From: Pacificitalea sp040119125
GTDB taxonomy: Bacteria; Pseudomonadota; Alphaproteobacteria; Rhodobacterales; Rhodobacteraceae
NCBI GenBank assembly: GCA_040119125.1
Contig: JBEDTR010000016.1
Location: forward strand, 402,182-466,181
Length of the DNA stretch: 64,000 nucleotides
Direction of reading: 5' to 3'
The notes under the pieces were generated by a model that was given only the letters and a program-made list of their open reading frames with translations, had not been told where the DNA came from and did not search any database. The translations under genes and the position numbers were made by a program. The number at the start of each line of letters is the position of its first letter. The first letter of the stretch is position 1. Positions 17,654 through 29,304 of the stretch are shown here, one piece after another.

Positions 17654-18205
17654 TTATTCGTGTAAATCATAGCACTCATTAAGCCCCGCAATCGCCGCCT
17701 GAATTGTGTCTTTGGGACTGTCTAACGCCGTCACAGTGCATCCCGGCTCATCAGGTTCGAGCGGTTCCAACGCGGCAAACTGGCTGTCGAGAAGCGCCAC
17801 CGGCATGAAATGCCCTGCCCGCTGCTCCATCCTCTGGGCGATCACCTCGCGCGCGGCGGTCAGGTGCAAAAAGATAACGGGTCTGGGCAAAACCGGGCGT
17901 CGATCCGCCCTCCTCAGCCGATCACGATAGGCCCGGCGCAAGGCCGAACACGCGATCACCACAGGCATTCGCGCGCTCGCCATCTCGGCCCTGATCCGGT
18001 CCAGCCACGGCCAGCGATCACTATCGTCAAGCGGCTGGCCCGCAGCCATCTTGCGCCGGTTCGCTTCCGGGTGCAGCGCGTCACCCTCAATGAAGCGTCG
18101 CTCAAGATGCTCCGCCAAACCCGCCGCGACCGTAGATTTCCCGCAGCCGGAAACACCCATCACTATAATATCGCTATTGGATTCCGCCCGTTCAGTGGTC
18201 GCCAT
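17654..18205 (-). CDS. gntK: Gluconokinase
   Basis: Phosphorylates gluconate to 6-phosphogluconate, feeding the Entner-Doudoroff or pentose phosphate routes. The Walker A motif GVSGCGKST is at residues 17-25. Family motifs FIEGDALHPEANRRKMAAGQPL and CSALRRAYRDRLR follow. The length of 183 residues is typical of the GntK/IdnK type. The start at 18205 is chosen because GGGGA lies five bases upstream; the longest frame would need a TTG. With the PQQ dehydrogenase upstream it completes a plausible glucose-gluconate-6-phosphogluconate path. Confidence 0.92.
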   Translation of the reverse strand: MATTERAESNSDIIVMGVSGCGKSTVAAGLAEHLERRFIEGDALHPEANRRKMAAGQPLDDSDRWPWLDRIRAEMASARMPVVIACSALRRAYRDRLRRADRRPVLPRPVIFLHLTAAREVIAQRMEQRAGHFMPVALLDSQFAALEPLEPDEPGCTVTALDSPKDTIQAAIAGLNECYDLHE

Positions 18206-18347
18206 CATATTCCCCAATCACCATCCGACTGTGCCATTGAGGTGCCGGCAGGAACAGAGGCCATTGTGCGACCTTGCGAAAACCTGCGGATCGAAACTCT
18301 TTCTTCATGTCTCTCGTGTTTTCTGGGTCTACCGAAAGGAACCCGCC

Positions 18348-18965
18348 ATGTCGTCCCTGCGCCATTCCAGCACCCTCTCTGTCCGACGCCGGCCCGGCTA
18401 TTTGCGCTGCTTGAGGATGTTCGGGGCACTGTGGATGCTGCTGACTTCGGCGCTGGCTGCATCAGTCGCGGCGGCGGGCCCGGGTGACGATGGGCAGAGG
18501 ATGCCACGAATGGAGTTCAGCAACCTCGATGGTGGCGTGCATGACAGCGCGAGTTGGGCTGGAAAACCAGTTCTGATCATCAACAGCGCCTCGCTCTGCG
18601 GCTATACGGATCAATATGCGACCATGCAGAAAATGCATGAGCAACTCGGTCCCCGCGGGTTGATCGTGCTGGCGGTGCCGTCGAATGACTTCAATCAGGA
18701 ACTCGCCACCGGCGCGGAGGTCAAGGATTTCTGCGAACTGACCTACACCGCTACCTTGCCCATGACGGACCTTACCAAAGTCCGCGGCGCTGACGCGCAC
18801 CCGTTTTACCTATGGATGGCCCGCACCCACGGCTTCGTCCCGAATTGGAATTTCAATAAGGTTCTGATCGGTGCCGACGGACAGGTGAAAGGCAGCTGGG
18901 GCAGCCGCACCCGCCCTGACGCCGCGAAGATCATGAACTTGATCACGCCGGATCTGGAAGGGTGA
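18348..18965 (+). CDS. Exported glutathione peroxidase family protein
   Basis: Thiol peroxidase of the GPx family with a hydrophobic export segment (about residues 22-43) before the catalytic domain. The peroxidatic Cys is in NSASLCGYTDQY, replacing selenocysteine. The usual Gln-bearing segment is altered: VPSNDFNQE replaces the common FPSNQFGGQEP. The Trp/Asn motif is present (PNWNFNKVLIGADG). The start at 18348 has AAAGGA upstream. The N-terminus makes a periplasmic or membrane-tethered location likely, which is less usual for this family. Confidence 0.87.
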   Translation: MSSLRHSSTLSVRRRPGYLRCLRMFGALWMLLTSALAASVAAAGPGDDGQRMPRMEFSNLDGGVHDSASWAGKPVLIINSASLCGYTDQYATMQKMHEQLGPRGLIVLAVPSNDFNQELATGAEVKDFCELTYTATLPMTDLTKVRGADAHPFYLWMARTHGFVPNWNFNKVLIGADGQVKGSWGSRTRPDAAKIMNLITPDLEG

Positions 18966-19401
<436 letters not shown>

Positions 19402-19429
19402 GAAGCCCCGACCATTGGGCCGGGGCTTC
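19402..19429 (-). terminator. Probable terminator of acnA
   Basis: A nine-pair GC-rich stem, GAAGCCCCG (19402-19410) with CGGGGCTTC (19421-19429), closes a ten-base loop. It lies 44 bases after the acnA stop. No strong T-run follows on the minus strand. Confidence 0.6.
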
Positions 19430-19472
19430 GCAGTATTCTCCTCACCGGCCGAGGCCGGCGGTTATGTCGCGA

Positions 19473-22244
<2,772 letters not shown>

Positions 22245-22339
22245 GCGATGGCTCCCTTTCAGCATCAGGGGTAAGGCTGGGCTTGATGTGCCTGAGCCGA
22301 CTGTTCGGATCAAGGGTAAATCACGCCTGTGGCGCAAAA

Positions 22340-22357
22340 TGTATACCATTGCACACC
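22340..22357 (+). promoter_or_regulatory. Motif shared by acnA and icd upstream regions (copy 1)
   Basis: TGTATACCATTGCACAC here matches 15 of 17 bases of the copy at 47521. It lies between acnA (minus) and the DUF1223 gene (plus), 96 bases before the acnA start. The ends TGT and ACA (at 16 bases) form an inverted pair, as is common in GntR-type operators. The binding factor is unknown. Confidence 0.5.
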
Positions 22358-22472
22358 GAATAGCGAGGGTGGCAGAAAGGTTTTGCGACAGACTCTCGCA
22401 ATTCCTTGATTGGTGCTCAATGGTAGGGGGCACTAGAACCAAAGTCACGACAGAGACAATGAACGGATCACC

Positions 22473-23516
22473 ATGCGACGGATAATGCTTGCCGCGCTCT
22501 GCTGCCTCGGCGCGGGGATTGGAAGCTCCGGCCTCGCGCTTGCGCAGGCAGGGGGACCGGGCCAGGAACGGGCTGCCACTGCGGGCACCCCCGGTTCAGG
22601 CGCGGGCAACATTGCCGCCGGAAATTCTCTCGATCGGGTCGCGCGGGGTCTGTCCGATGCGTGGCGCGGTGGTGTGAAATCCGTCGATGCCTTCGCCGAT
22701 ATTCCGTCCTTTGCGCCTTCGTCGCGTGCCGCTGCGCCCACCGCCGGGCCGGCCATTGTGCAACGGGGCGCGCCTCCCTTCGGCGGCAGTTTCGTTCAGG
22801 GGGCCGCCCCGCATCCGCAGCTTCACTCCGCGCAGGCCGACCGTGCCCCCGTGGCCGACGCCCCTGCCCCCGCCACCACAACGGAAAACCCGGTCGTGGT
22901 AGAGCTTTACACCTCCCAAGGCTGCTCATCCTGTCCGCCCGCCGATGAACTTCTGTCCCGGCTTGCAGGCAAGGAAGGCGTGATCGCGCTGGCCCTGCAT
23001 GTGGATTATTGGGACTATATCGGCTGGGCCGATAAATTTGCCCGCCCGGCGCATACCAAGCGGCAGAAGGCCTACGCCCATGCCAATGGTTCGCGCACCA
23101 TCTACACCCCGCAGATGGTCATTAACGGCACCGAACAGGTCGTCGGTGCGCGTCCGATGGAGGTGGTTGACCTGCTGGAGCATCACGCCGCGCGCCCCGA
23201 TGCCGTCCAGCTTCAGGCCAATCGCGTCGGTGATATGATTGAGCTGAAAGCAGCCTCTCCCACCCCCCCGTTAGGAGAGTTGGTTGTGCAGCTTGTGCGC
23301 TACCTGCCGCGCGAGACAGTGACCATCAAGACGGGTGAAAACGCAGGCAAGACGCTGGATTACGCCAACATCGTCACCAGCTGGGATGTGGTTGGGAAAT
23401 GGGATGGGAAATCGGTGCTCGACGTATCGCTTTCCGCGCCCGGATCAGATCCCGCCGTGGTCATCGTGCAGCGTCCGGGCCCCGGACCCATCGTCGCGGC
23501 AGCACAGGTTCCTTAA
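22473..23516 (+). CDS. DUF1223 thioredoxin-like secreted protein
   Basis: Predicted periplasmic protein of 347 residues. A signal peptide (about residues 1-25, ending near LALAQA) is followed by a low-complexity Ala/Pro/Gly stretch to about 135. The DUF1223 domain begins with VVELYTSQGCSSCPPADELL, whose CSSC is a thioredoxin-like CxxC. Conserved HVDYWDYIGWADKFA and YTPQMVINGTEQVVGA follow. The catalytic role of the family is not established; a redox function is inferred from the CxxC. It is divergent from acnA. Confidence 0.88.
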   Translation: MRRIMLAALCCLGAGIGSSGLALAQAGGPGQERAATAGTPGSGAGNIAAGNSLDRVARGLSDAWRGGVKSVDAFADIPSFAPSSRAAAPTAGPAIVQRGAPPFGGSFVQGAAPHPQLHSAQADRAPVADAPAPATTTENPVVVELYTSQGCSSCPPADELLSRLAGKEGVIALALHVDYWDYIGWADKFARPAHTKRQKAYAHANGSRTIYTPQMVINGTEQVVGARPMEVVDLLEHHAARPDAVQLQANRVGDMIELKAASPTPPLGELVVQLVRYLPRETVTIKTGENAGKTLDYANIVTSWDVVGKWDGKSVLDVSLSAPGSDPAVVIVQRPGPGPIVAAAQVP

Positions 23517-23711
23517 CCGTTTGAGGCGAAATCGCACGCCCGTTAATCTGTTTTTTACACTTATAATCAGCCTCTTACCGCCCATGTATAAACTGGCGGG
23601 TGAGAGCCACGCAGGCTGACATACCTCCTGATCGGACTTGACCTCCGCCCGTTGATCGCCCAGATGCGCGGTCAACATCGACGTGGAACACCCGAAACAA
23701 ACGGAGGGCAC

Positions 23712-24356
23712 ATGGCCGATCGCCGCGGGCTTCTGATCATCCTGTCCTCGCCTTCGGGCGCCGGTAAATCGACGCTGGCGCGACGGTTGATGGATTGGGA
23801 CCCCGGTCTGCGCTTTTCGATTTCGGCCACGACCCGAAACCCCCGCCCCGGCGAAATCGATGGTCGCGAATACTATTTCCGCAGCCACGCCCAGTTCGAA
23901 GAATTGGTCGAATCTGGCGATATGCTGGAACATGCCAAGGTGTTTGACCACTATTACGGCTCCCCCCGCGAGCCCGTCGAAGCGGCGATCAGCGCGGGTC
24001 AGGACGTTTTGTTCGACATCGATTGGCAGGGCGGCCAGCAGATCCGGACCTCGGTTCTGGGCAAACATACGCTGTCGATCTTTATCCTGCCGCCGTCGAT
24101 CCCGGAACTGGAGCGTCGCCTGCGTGCCCGCGCCCAAGACCCCGACGACGTGATCGAAAACCGGATGAAGAAAAGCCGTGACGAGATCAGCCATTGGCCC
24201 GAATATGATTACGTTCTGGTCAATGACGATCTGGACGCGACGGAGGACCGGCTGAAAACCATCGTCACCGCCGAACGGCTGCGCATTTCCCAGCAGCCCG
24301 ATCTGGCCGCCGTGGTGCGCCGTCTGAATGGCGAATTCGAGGAGCGTCACGCATGA
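23712..24356 (+). CDS. gmk: Guanylate kinase
   Basis: Converts GMP to GDP with ATP. The P-loop SSPSGAGKST is at residues 12-21. The GMP-binding region SISATTRNPRPGEIDGREYYF and the lid segment RLRARAQDPDDVIENRM are present. The length of 214 residues is normal. The ATG at 23712 follows GGAGGG. A TATAAT box at 23562-23567 lies in the upstream gap. The stop overlaps the next start by four bases (ATGA). Confidence 0.97.
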   Translation: MADRRGLLIILSSPSGAGKSTLARRLMDWDPGLRFSISATTRNPRPGEIDGREYYFRSHAQFEELVESGDMLEHAKVFDHYYGSPREPVEAAISAGQDVLFDIDWQGGQQIRTSVLGKHTLSIFILPPSIPELERRLRARAQDPDDVIENRMKKSRDEISHWPEYDYVLVNDDLDATEDRLKTIVTAERLRISQQPDLAAVVRRLNGEFEERHA

Positions 24357-24871
24357 TCTATGCCTTCGAGGACCACACGCCCCGGATCGATCCCGACAGC
24401 TGGATCGCCGATGATGCCAACCTGATCGGAAAGGTCGAAATCCACGCCGGAGGCTCGGTCTGGTTCGGCGCGACCCTGCGCGGCGACAATGAGGTGATCA
24501 TTCTGGGCGCGGGCTCCAACATTCAGGAAAACTGCGTGTTGCATACCGATATGGGCTATCCGCTGGAGATCGGCGCCAATTGCACCATTGGCCATAAGGC
24601 GATGCTGCACGGTTGCACGATCGGGGAGCAGAGCCTGATCGGGATGGGGGCCACCGTCCTGAACGGCGCGCGGATCGGGCGCAATTGTCTGATCGGTGCG
24701 GGCGCGCTGATCCCTGAGGGCCGCGAGATCCCCGACGGCTCGCTCGTCATGGGCATGCCAGGCAAGGTGGTGCGCCAATTGGATGACGCGGCCATCGCCA
24801 AATTGCGTGCCTCAGCCGAGCATTACCAGACCCGCATGCGCCGCTTCCGCGACAGCCTCCGCCCGGCCTGA
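24353..24871 (+). CDS. Gamma-class carbonic anhydrase-like hexapeptide protein
   Basis: Left-handed beta-helix protein of 172 residues with repeated hexapeptides (e.g. IGANCTIGHKAMLHGCTIGEQSLIGMGATVL). The three metal-binding His of gamma carbonic anhydrases are represented by VLHTDMG, IGHKAMLHG. Members act as zinc enzymes, or as transferases of related fold. It is co-translated with gmk through the ATGA overlap. A small CCCCTG/CAGGGG hairpin follows at 24887-24903. Confidence 0.88.
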   Translation: MIYAFEDHTPRIDPDSWIADDANLIGKVEIHAGGSVWFGATLRGDNEVIILGAGSNIQENCVLHTDMGYPLEIGANCTIGHKAMLHGCTIGEQSLIGMGATVLNGARIGRNCLIGAGALIPEGREIPDGSLVMGMPGKVVRQLDDAAIAKLRASAEHYQTRMRRFRDSLRPA

Positions 24872-24968
24872 GATAGTGGCGCCCTCCCCCTGACGCGCAG
24901 GGGAAGCCGCATTTCGCAGTTTGGGCCGGGCGTGCATCGCAGGCCTCGCCCGATTTGCCGTCAGGGCT

Positions 24969-25742
24969 TCACATGGCGGTCCAGCCACCATCCACCGAAA
25001 TCGTTGTGCCGGTGATCTGGTCGGCAGCGGGGGAGCACAGGAATACCGCAGTGCCGCCCAGTTGCTCAACAGTGGTGAATTGCTTCGAGGGTTGCCGCTC
25101 AAGGATCACCTTCTCGATCACCTCCTCTTCGGTCATGTCGTATTTCTTCATCGTATCGGGGATCTGCTTGTCGACCAGCGGCGTGTGGACGTAGCCCGGA
25201 CAGATGGCATTAGCGGTGATCGGCTCCTTCGCCGTCTCCAGCGCGACGACCTTGGACATGCCGACAACACCATGTTTGGCCGCGACATAGGCGGATTTAT
25301 AAGGCGATGCGGTCAGCCCATGTGCGGAGGCGATGTTGATGACGCGGCCCCAGCCGGCCTTGCGCATCAGCGGCAGCGCAGCGGCGGTGGTGTGAAAAGC
25401 GGAGCTCAGCATGATGGCGATGATCGCGTCCCACTTCTCCGTGGGGAATTCATCAATCGGCGCGACATGCTGGATGCCCGCGTTATTGATCAGGATATCA
25501 CAGGCGCCGGCCTTCTCGATCAACGCGCGGCACTGATCGCCCTTGGACATGTCCGCCTGAATGTAGCGCACATTGGCACCGGTCTCGCGGGCCATATCCT
25601 CGGCGATCTGGTGGTCCTCGTCCCGGTCGGTAAAACTGTTCAGCACCACATCCGCCCCGGCGCGGGCCAGTTCGCGCGCAACGCCCAAACCGATGCCACT
25701 GTTCGAGCCGGTGATGATCGCGGTCTTGGAGGTCAAAGTCAT
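24969..25742 (-). CDS. bdhA: 3-hydroxybutyrate dehydrogenase (SDR family)
   Basis: NAD-dependent short-chain dehydrogenase that oxidises 3-hydroxybutyrate to acetoacetate, used in polyhydroxybutyrate breakdown. The Rossmann motif is TGSNSGIGLG; the NNAG motif and the catalytic Ser-Tyr-Lys are in NIASAHGLTASPYKSAYVAAKHG. The segment ICPGYVHTPLVDKQIPD and the closing ISVDGGWTAM are characteristic of this subfamily. The length of 257 residues is normal. The start at 25742 has CAGGAG nine bases upstream. Confidence 0.93.
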   Translation of the reverse strand: MTLTSKTAIITGSNSGIGLGVARELARAGADVVLNSFTDRDEDHQIAEDMARETGANVRYIQADMSKGDQCRALIEKAGACDILINNAGIQHVAPIDEFPTEKWDAIIAIMLSSAFHTTAAALPLMRKAGWGRVINIASAHGLTASPYKSAYVAAKHGVVGMSKVVALETAKEPITANAICPGYVHTPLVDKQIPDTMKKYDMTEEEVIEKVILERQPSKQFTTVEQLGGTAVFLCSPAADQITGTTISVDGGWTAM

Positions 25743-26083
25743 CAGGTCTGCTCCTGTTTTCAATTGCTGCCCATGATATATGCCGCAACTGCAAAAAGGA
25801 GAGGAATAATCCCGCCGGACAGGTCCGAATTCCGGAAATGTCGCAGCCGTGCCCCTTGGCGACCCGCACACGCCGCAATGCGATAGACGACACCGATGCG
25901 CGGAACCCCGCCCACGCGCGGATCGCGCCTGTCGCAACGCTTGGTGATTGTTTGTGTGCAGGCTATTGGCAGAGCACACTGATTCTGCTGCTGCGCGGCG
26001 CGATGATGGCCAAGGGGATTTTGTCACCCGTCCACGATCAGCCGCCGTTCAGCTGAGCCGCATTCCGACCATGTGACCTGCCC
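25743..26083. other. Intergenic region upstream of bdhA, no gene
   Basis: This is the left part of a 530-base gap between divergent bdhA and the solute-binding-protein gene. I see no convincing gene here; a 72-codon plus-strand frame lacks a ribosome site and family features. The right part holds the small-RNA candidate. Confidence 0.5.
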
Positions 26084-26160
26084 AAAAAAAACGCCCGCAC
26101 AAGGCGGGCGCTAAGTTATTGAGGCAGGTTTCATACAGGCAAGAAACCTATCGAGCAGTG
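26084..26160 (-). ncRNA. Candidate small regulatory RNA (about 75 nt)
   Basis: On the minus strand a -35-like TTGAAA (26188-26193) and a -10-like TATAAA (26166-26171), 16 bases apart, predict a start near 26160. The transcript would contain a seven-pair hairpin (26143-26149 with 26126-26132) with a ten-base loop, a single-stranded A/T-rich stretch, and then a terminator stem CGCCCGC/GCGGGCG (26092-26098 with 26104-26110) followed by eight T (26091-26084). No minus-strand protein gene ends here, since both flanking genes diverge. This layout is typical of a trans-acting sRNA. No known family is recognised. Confidence 0.65.
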
Positions 26161-26165
26161 CCCTC

Positions 26166-26193
26166 TTTATACGCAATCCTCCGCCGCTTTCAA
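26166..26193 (-). promoter_or_regulatory. Sigma-70-like promoter of the sRNA candidate
   Basis: TTGAAA (26188-26193) and TATAAA (26166-26171) are spaced by 16 bases on the minus strand, six bases before the predicted RNA start. Confidence 0.55.
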
Positions 26194-26273
26194 AGCTAAA
26201 AGTTTGAAACTCCTTGAAACCGTCACTACGGTCGAGGCCAGACAAACAAGGGCAGGCAGGGATTGTAACGCAG

Positions 26274-28100
26274 ATGAGCCTCGATTTTTTGAATAGGCGC
26301 CACCGCTGGCTTGCCGGCGCGGCCACCGGGCTGGCGCTGAGCGTGGGCGGGGGATTCGCGACAGCTGAGCCGCAGCACGGCATCGCCATGTATGGGGAGC
26401 CTGCCCTGCCCGCGGATTTCGACCACCTGCCCCATGTGAACCCCGATGCGCCCAAGGGCGGCACCTTCACCTTTGGCGAGATCGGCAGCTATGACAGCCT
26501 CAATCCGTTCATCCTGAAGGGCAGCGCCCCCTATGGCTGGCGGATGTATGGGTTCGAAAGCCTGATGGGGCGCAGCTACGATGAACCGTTCAGCCTTTAT
26601 GGGCTGCTGGCCGAGACGATCGAGACCGCCGAGGATCGATCCTGGGTCGAATTTACCCTGCGGCCCGAAGCAAGGTTTTCCGATGGCAGCCCGGTCACGG
26701 TCGAGGACGTGATCTGGTCATTTGAGACGCTCGGCACGCTGGGCCATCCGCGCTACCACGGCGGCTGGTCGGCGATTGAAACGGCGGAGCAGACAGGCGA
26801 GCGTTCCGTGCGCTTCACGTTAAGCGAGCCCAACAACGAGATGCCGTTGATCCTTGGCCTGCGCCCGATCCTGAAGAAATCCACCTATGACGAGCGCGCG
26901 TTCGATGCCTCGGGGCTGGTCGCTCCGGTAGGCTCCGGGCCCTATGTGATCGGCGATTACGAGCCGGGCCGCTACATGAACCTCGATAAGGATCCCGATT
27001 GGTGGGGCGCGGATCTGCCCTTCAATAAGGGTCAGCATAATTTCGACACGCTGCGCTATGAGTGGTTCGGCGACGGCGATGTGGCGTTCGAGGCGTTCCG
27101 CGCGGGCGAGTTGTCCACCAACCGCGAAACCAACAAGGCCAAGCTGGCCACCAGCTATGATTTCCCCGCCTTGCGCGCGGGCGATGTCGTGGTGTCGGAG
27201 ATCGCGCATGAGCGCCCCTCGGGCATCGCGGGGTTCGTGATGAACACCCGCCGCGCACCGTTCGATGACTGGCGCGTGCGGCAGGCGATGATCGAGGCCT
27301 ATAATTTCGAATACATCTCCCGCATCCTCAACAATTCCAGCGATCCGCGCATCACATCCTATTATTCCAACTCGGTATTGGCGATGGCCGAAGGCCCCGC
27401 CGAGGGCCGCGTCGCGGATTACCTCTCCGCCTATGAGGCCGACCTGCCCCCCGGCGCGATGGAAGGCTACGCCCTGCCCGTCTCGGACGGATCGGAAGCC
27501 AATCGCCGTGGCACCCGCGCCGCCATGCGCAGCCTGCAAGATGCCGGCTGGACGGTCGAGAACGGCGTCATGACCTCCCCTGAGGGCGAGCCGCTGCGCT
27601 TTGAGATCCTGCTGAGCTCGGGCGCGACACAGATCGGCAATATCGCCGATATCTACGCCTCCGCCCTGCGCCGCATTGGCGCGCAGGTCACCGTCACCAG
27701 CGCCGACAGCGCCCAATATACCGAACGCACGAACGCGTTCGATTTCGACATGGCATGGTATGTGCGCTCCCTGTCGTTGAGCCCCGGCAATGAGCAATAT
27801 CTCTACTGGGGCGCTGATGCTGCCGCGCAGGATGGCAGCCGCAACTGGATGGGCGTTGCCTCTCCGGCGGTGGATGGGCTGATCGGCGACATGCTGCAGG
27901 CCGACACGCAGGAAGATTTCCGCGCGGCCACCCGCGCGCTCGACCGGGTGCTGACGGCGGGGCGCTATGTGGTGCCGAACTGGTTCACCGAGGACTCCGT
28001 GCTGGTGCATCGCAAGGAACTGAAATACCCCGAGACCATCCCGATGTATGGCGACTGGATCGGCTTTCAGCCCGACATCTGGTGGTGGAGCGAAGACTGA
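26274..28100 (+). CDS. Extracellular solute-binding protein, family 5 (YejA-like)
   Basis: Periplasmic oligopeptide-type binding protein of 608 residues. The export signal has a twin-arginine-like start (NRRHRWLAGAATGLAL). Family motifs: an early HGIAMYGEP, VNPDAPKGGTFTFGE, SLMGRSYDEPF, WVEFTLRPEARFSDGSPVTVEDV and a late IGFQPDIWWW. YejA relatives import peptides or microcin C with YejBEF, but no permease or ATPase gene is next to it. The start at 26274 is chosen because the upstream in-frame codons precede a proper signal peptide. Confidence 0.9.
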   Translation: MSLDFLNRRHRWLAGAATGLALSVGGGFATAEPQHGIAMYGEPALPADFDHLPHVNPDAPKGGTFTFGEIGSYDSLNPFILKGSAPYGWRMYGFESLMGRSYDEPFSLYGLLAETIETAEDRSWVEFTLRPEARFSDGSPVTVEDVIWSFETLGTLGHPRYHGGWSAIETAEQTGERSVRFTLSEPNNEMPLILGLRPILKKSTYDERAFDASGLVAPVGSGPYVIGDYEPGRYMNLDKDPDWWGADLPFNKGQHNFDTLRYEWFGDGDVAFEAFRAGELSTNRETNKAKLATSYDFPALRAGDVVVSEIAHERPSGIAGFVMNTRRAPFDDWRVRQAMIEAYNFEYISRILNNSSDPRITSYYSNSVLAMAEGPAEGRVADYLSAYEADLPPGAMEGYALPVSDGSEANRRGTRAAMRSLQDAGWTVENGVMTSPEGEPLRFEILLSSGATQIGNIADIYASALRRIGAQVTVTSADSAQYTERTNAFDFDMAWYVRSLSLSPGNEQYLYWGADAAAQDGSRNWMGVASPAVDGLIGDMLQADTQEDFRAATRALDRVLTAGRYVVPNWFTEDSVLVHRKELKYPETIPMYGDWIGFQPDIWWWSED

Positions 28101-28114
28101 TGCGAGGAACGGTG

Positions 28115-28231
28115 ATGAAACGGATGCTACTACTGATCGGACTTGGCCTGACCCTAGCGGGCTGCGCCACGGTCGAAGGGATCGGCATGGATATCTCCTC
28201 GGGCGCTCGCGCCGTCGATTCCGCGATCTGA
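28115..28231 (+). CDS. Entericidin-like small lipoprotein
   Basis: This short gene starts 14 bases after the solute-binding-protein stop. It encodes 38 residues: a basic start (MKRM), a hydrophobic stretch and the lipobox LAGC, then a short tail ending ISSGARAVDSAI. This is the entericidin A/B pattern, of small envelope lipoproteins linked to stress or toxin-antidote pairs. The ribosome site GAGGA lies six bases before the ATG at 28115; an ATG at 28100 overlapping the upstream stop is possible. Co-transcription with the binding-protein gene is likely. Confidence 0.75.
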   Translation: MKRMLLLIGLGLTLAGCATVEGIGMDISSGARAVDSAI

Positions 28232-28246
28232 CGCCGCCGGAGCGTT

Positions 28247-28291
28247 GGCCGGGCTCTGCGGGATCGTGATCTGCCACGGAGCCCGGCCCTT
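28247..28291 (+). terminator. Probable terminator after the small lipoprotein gene
   Basis: A perfect ten-pair repeat GGCCGGGCTC/GAGCCCGGCC (28247-28256 with 28279-28288) has a 22-base loop and is followed by CTTT. Confidence 0.55.
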
Positions 28292-28515
28292 TCCGTAGTG
28301 TGTTGCAGCCTTCGCCGAGAGGTCTGGCTCCTCAAACGGCCTATCCAGCCACGGCTCCCAAGGGCATCTTGGGGGCAGTGAGGCGCGCTGGGTCCGCCTC
28401 GCAGGAATGAGGCTGTGAACTTCCGCCTCTACCCCATGAACGAGCATACGCGGCGCGCGCGCACAGGTGACGCTCCCCCGTTTCCTTCTCCCGGCGCGTT
28501 TGCTATGGCTCGGGC

Positions 28516-29154
28516 ATGATCAAGCTCGACATCTTTTCCGATCCCGTCTGCCCGTGGTGCTATATCGGCTGGTCCGCGCTGGCCCGTGCCATTGCTGAGA
28601 CGCCGGACAATCCCTTCGTCATCGAATGGCACCCGTTTCAGCTCAATCCCACCATGCCGCGCGAAGGCATGGATCGGACCGCGTATCTGGAGCATAAATT
28701 CGGCGGCCGCGAGGGCGCGGTGACGGCCTATGCCCCAATCGTTGAGCGGGCCGAGGCCGAAGGCCTCGACATGAACCTCGGGTCCATCGAGCGCACGCCC
28801 AATACGCTGGACGCGCACCGGCTTATCCACTGGGCCGGGCTTGAAAACCGCCAGACGCAGGTCGTCGACGCGCTATTTGCTGCCTATTTCACCGAAAACC
28901 GCGATATCGGCGATGCTGAAACGCTGGCAGATATTGCCGATGGCGCGGGGCTGGATGCCGCGGTCGTGCGCCGCCTGTTGCAAGGCGATCAGGATGTCGA
29001 GGATATCCGCGCCCGCGACGCCCATGGCCGGGACAAAGGGCTGACCGGTGTCCCGACCTTCATCATTGCTAACACCCATGTCGTGCCGGGCGCGCAGCCG
29101 ACCGATCTATGGCTGAAGCTAATCGGTGAGATCAACGAGCAGATCAACGCCTGA
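28516..29154 (+). CDS. DsbA-family oxidoreductase, FrnE-like
   Basis: Cytoplasmic thioredoxin-fold protein of 212 residues with the active-site motif CPWC (residues about 12-15, in FSDPVCPWCYIGW). The helical insert and the closing cis-Pro region GVPTFIIAN are as in FrnE/2-hydroxychromene-2-carboxylate isomerase relatives. No signal peptide is seen. It probably acts in disulfide exchange or stress protection; the substrate is unknown. It stands alone. Confidence 0.9.
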   Translation: MIKLDIFSDPVCPWCYIGWSALARAIAETPDNPFVIEWHPFQLNPTMPREGMDRTAYLEHKFGGREGAVTAYAPIVERAEAEGLDMNLGSIERTPNTLDAHRLIHWAGLENRQTQVVDALFAAYFTENRDIGDAETLADIADGAGLDAAVVRRLLQGDQDVEDIRARDAHGRDKGLTGVPTFIIANTHVVPGAQPTDLWLKLIGEINEQINA

Positions 29155-29304
29155 TTCCAAGGCAGGATGACGCGTAGATGACGCCATGGACCCCACCGTG
29201 GCGTCCAGATGCGTTCGTGAGCGCACACTGCCCCCTGCATCGTAGCCTGCCCTCTGGCCCCCGCAGGCGCTTGGGGCTATCGGGTCGGGCAAAGGATATT
29301 GCCC

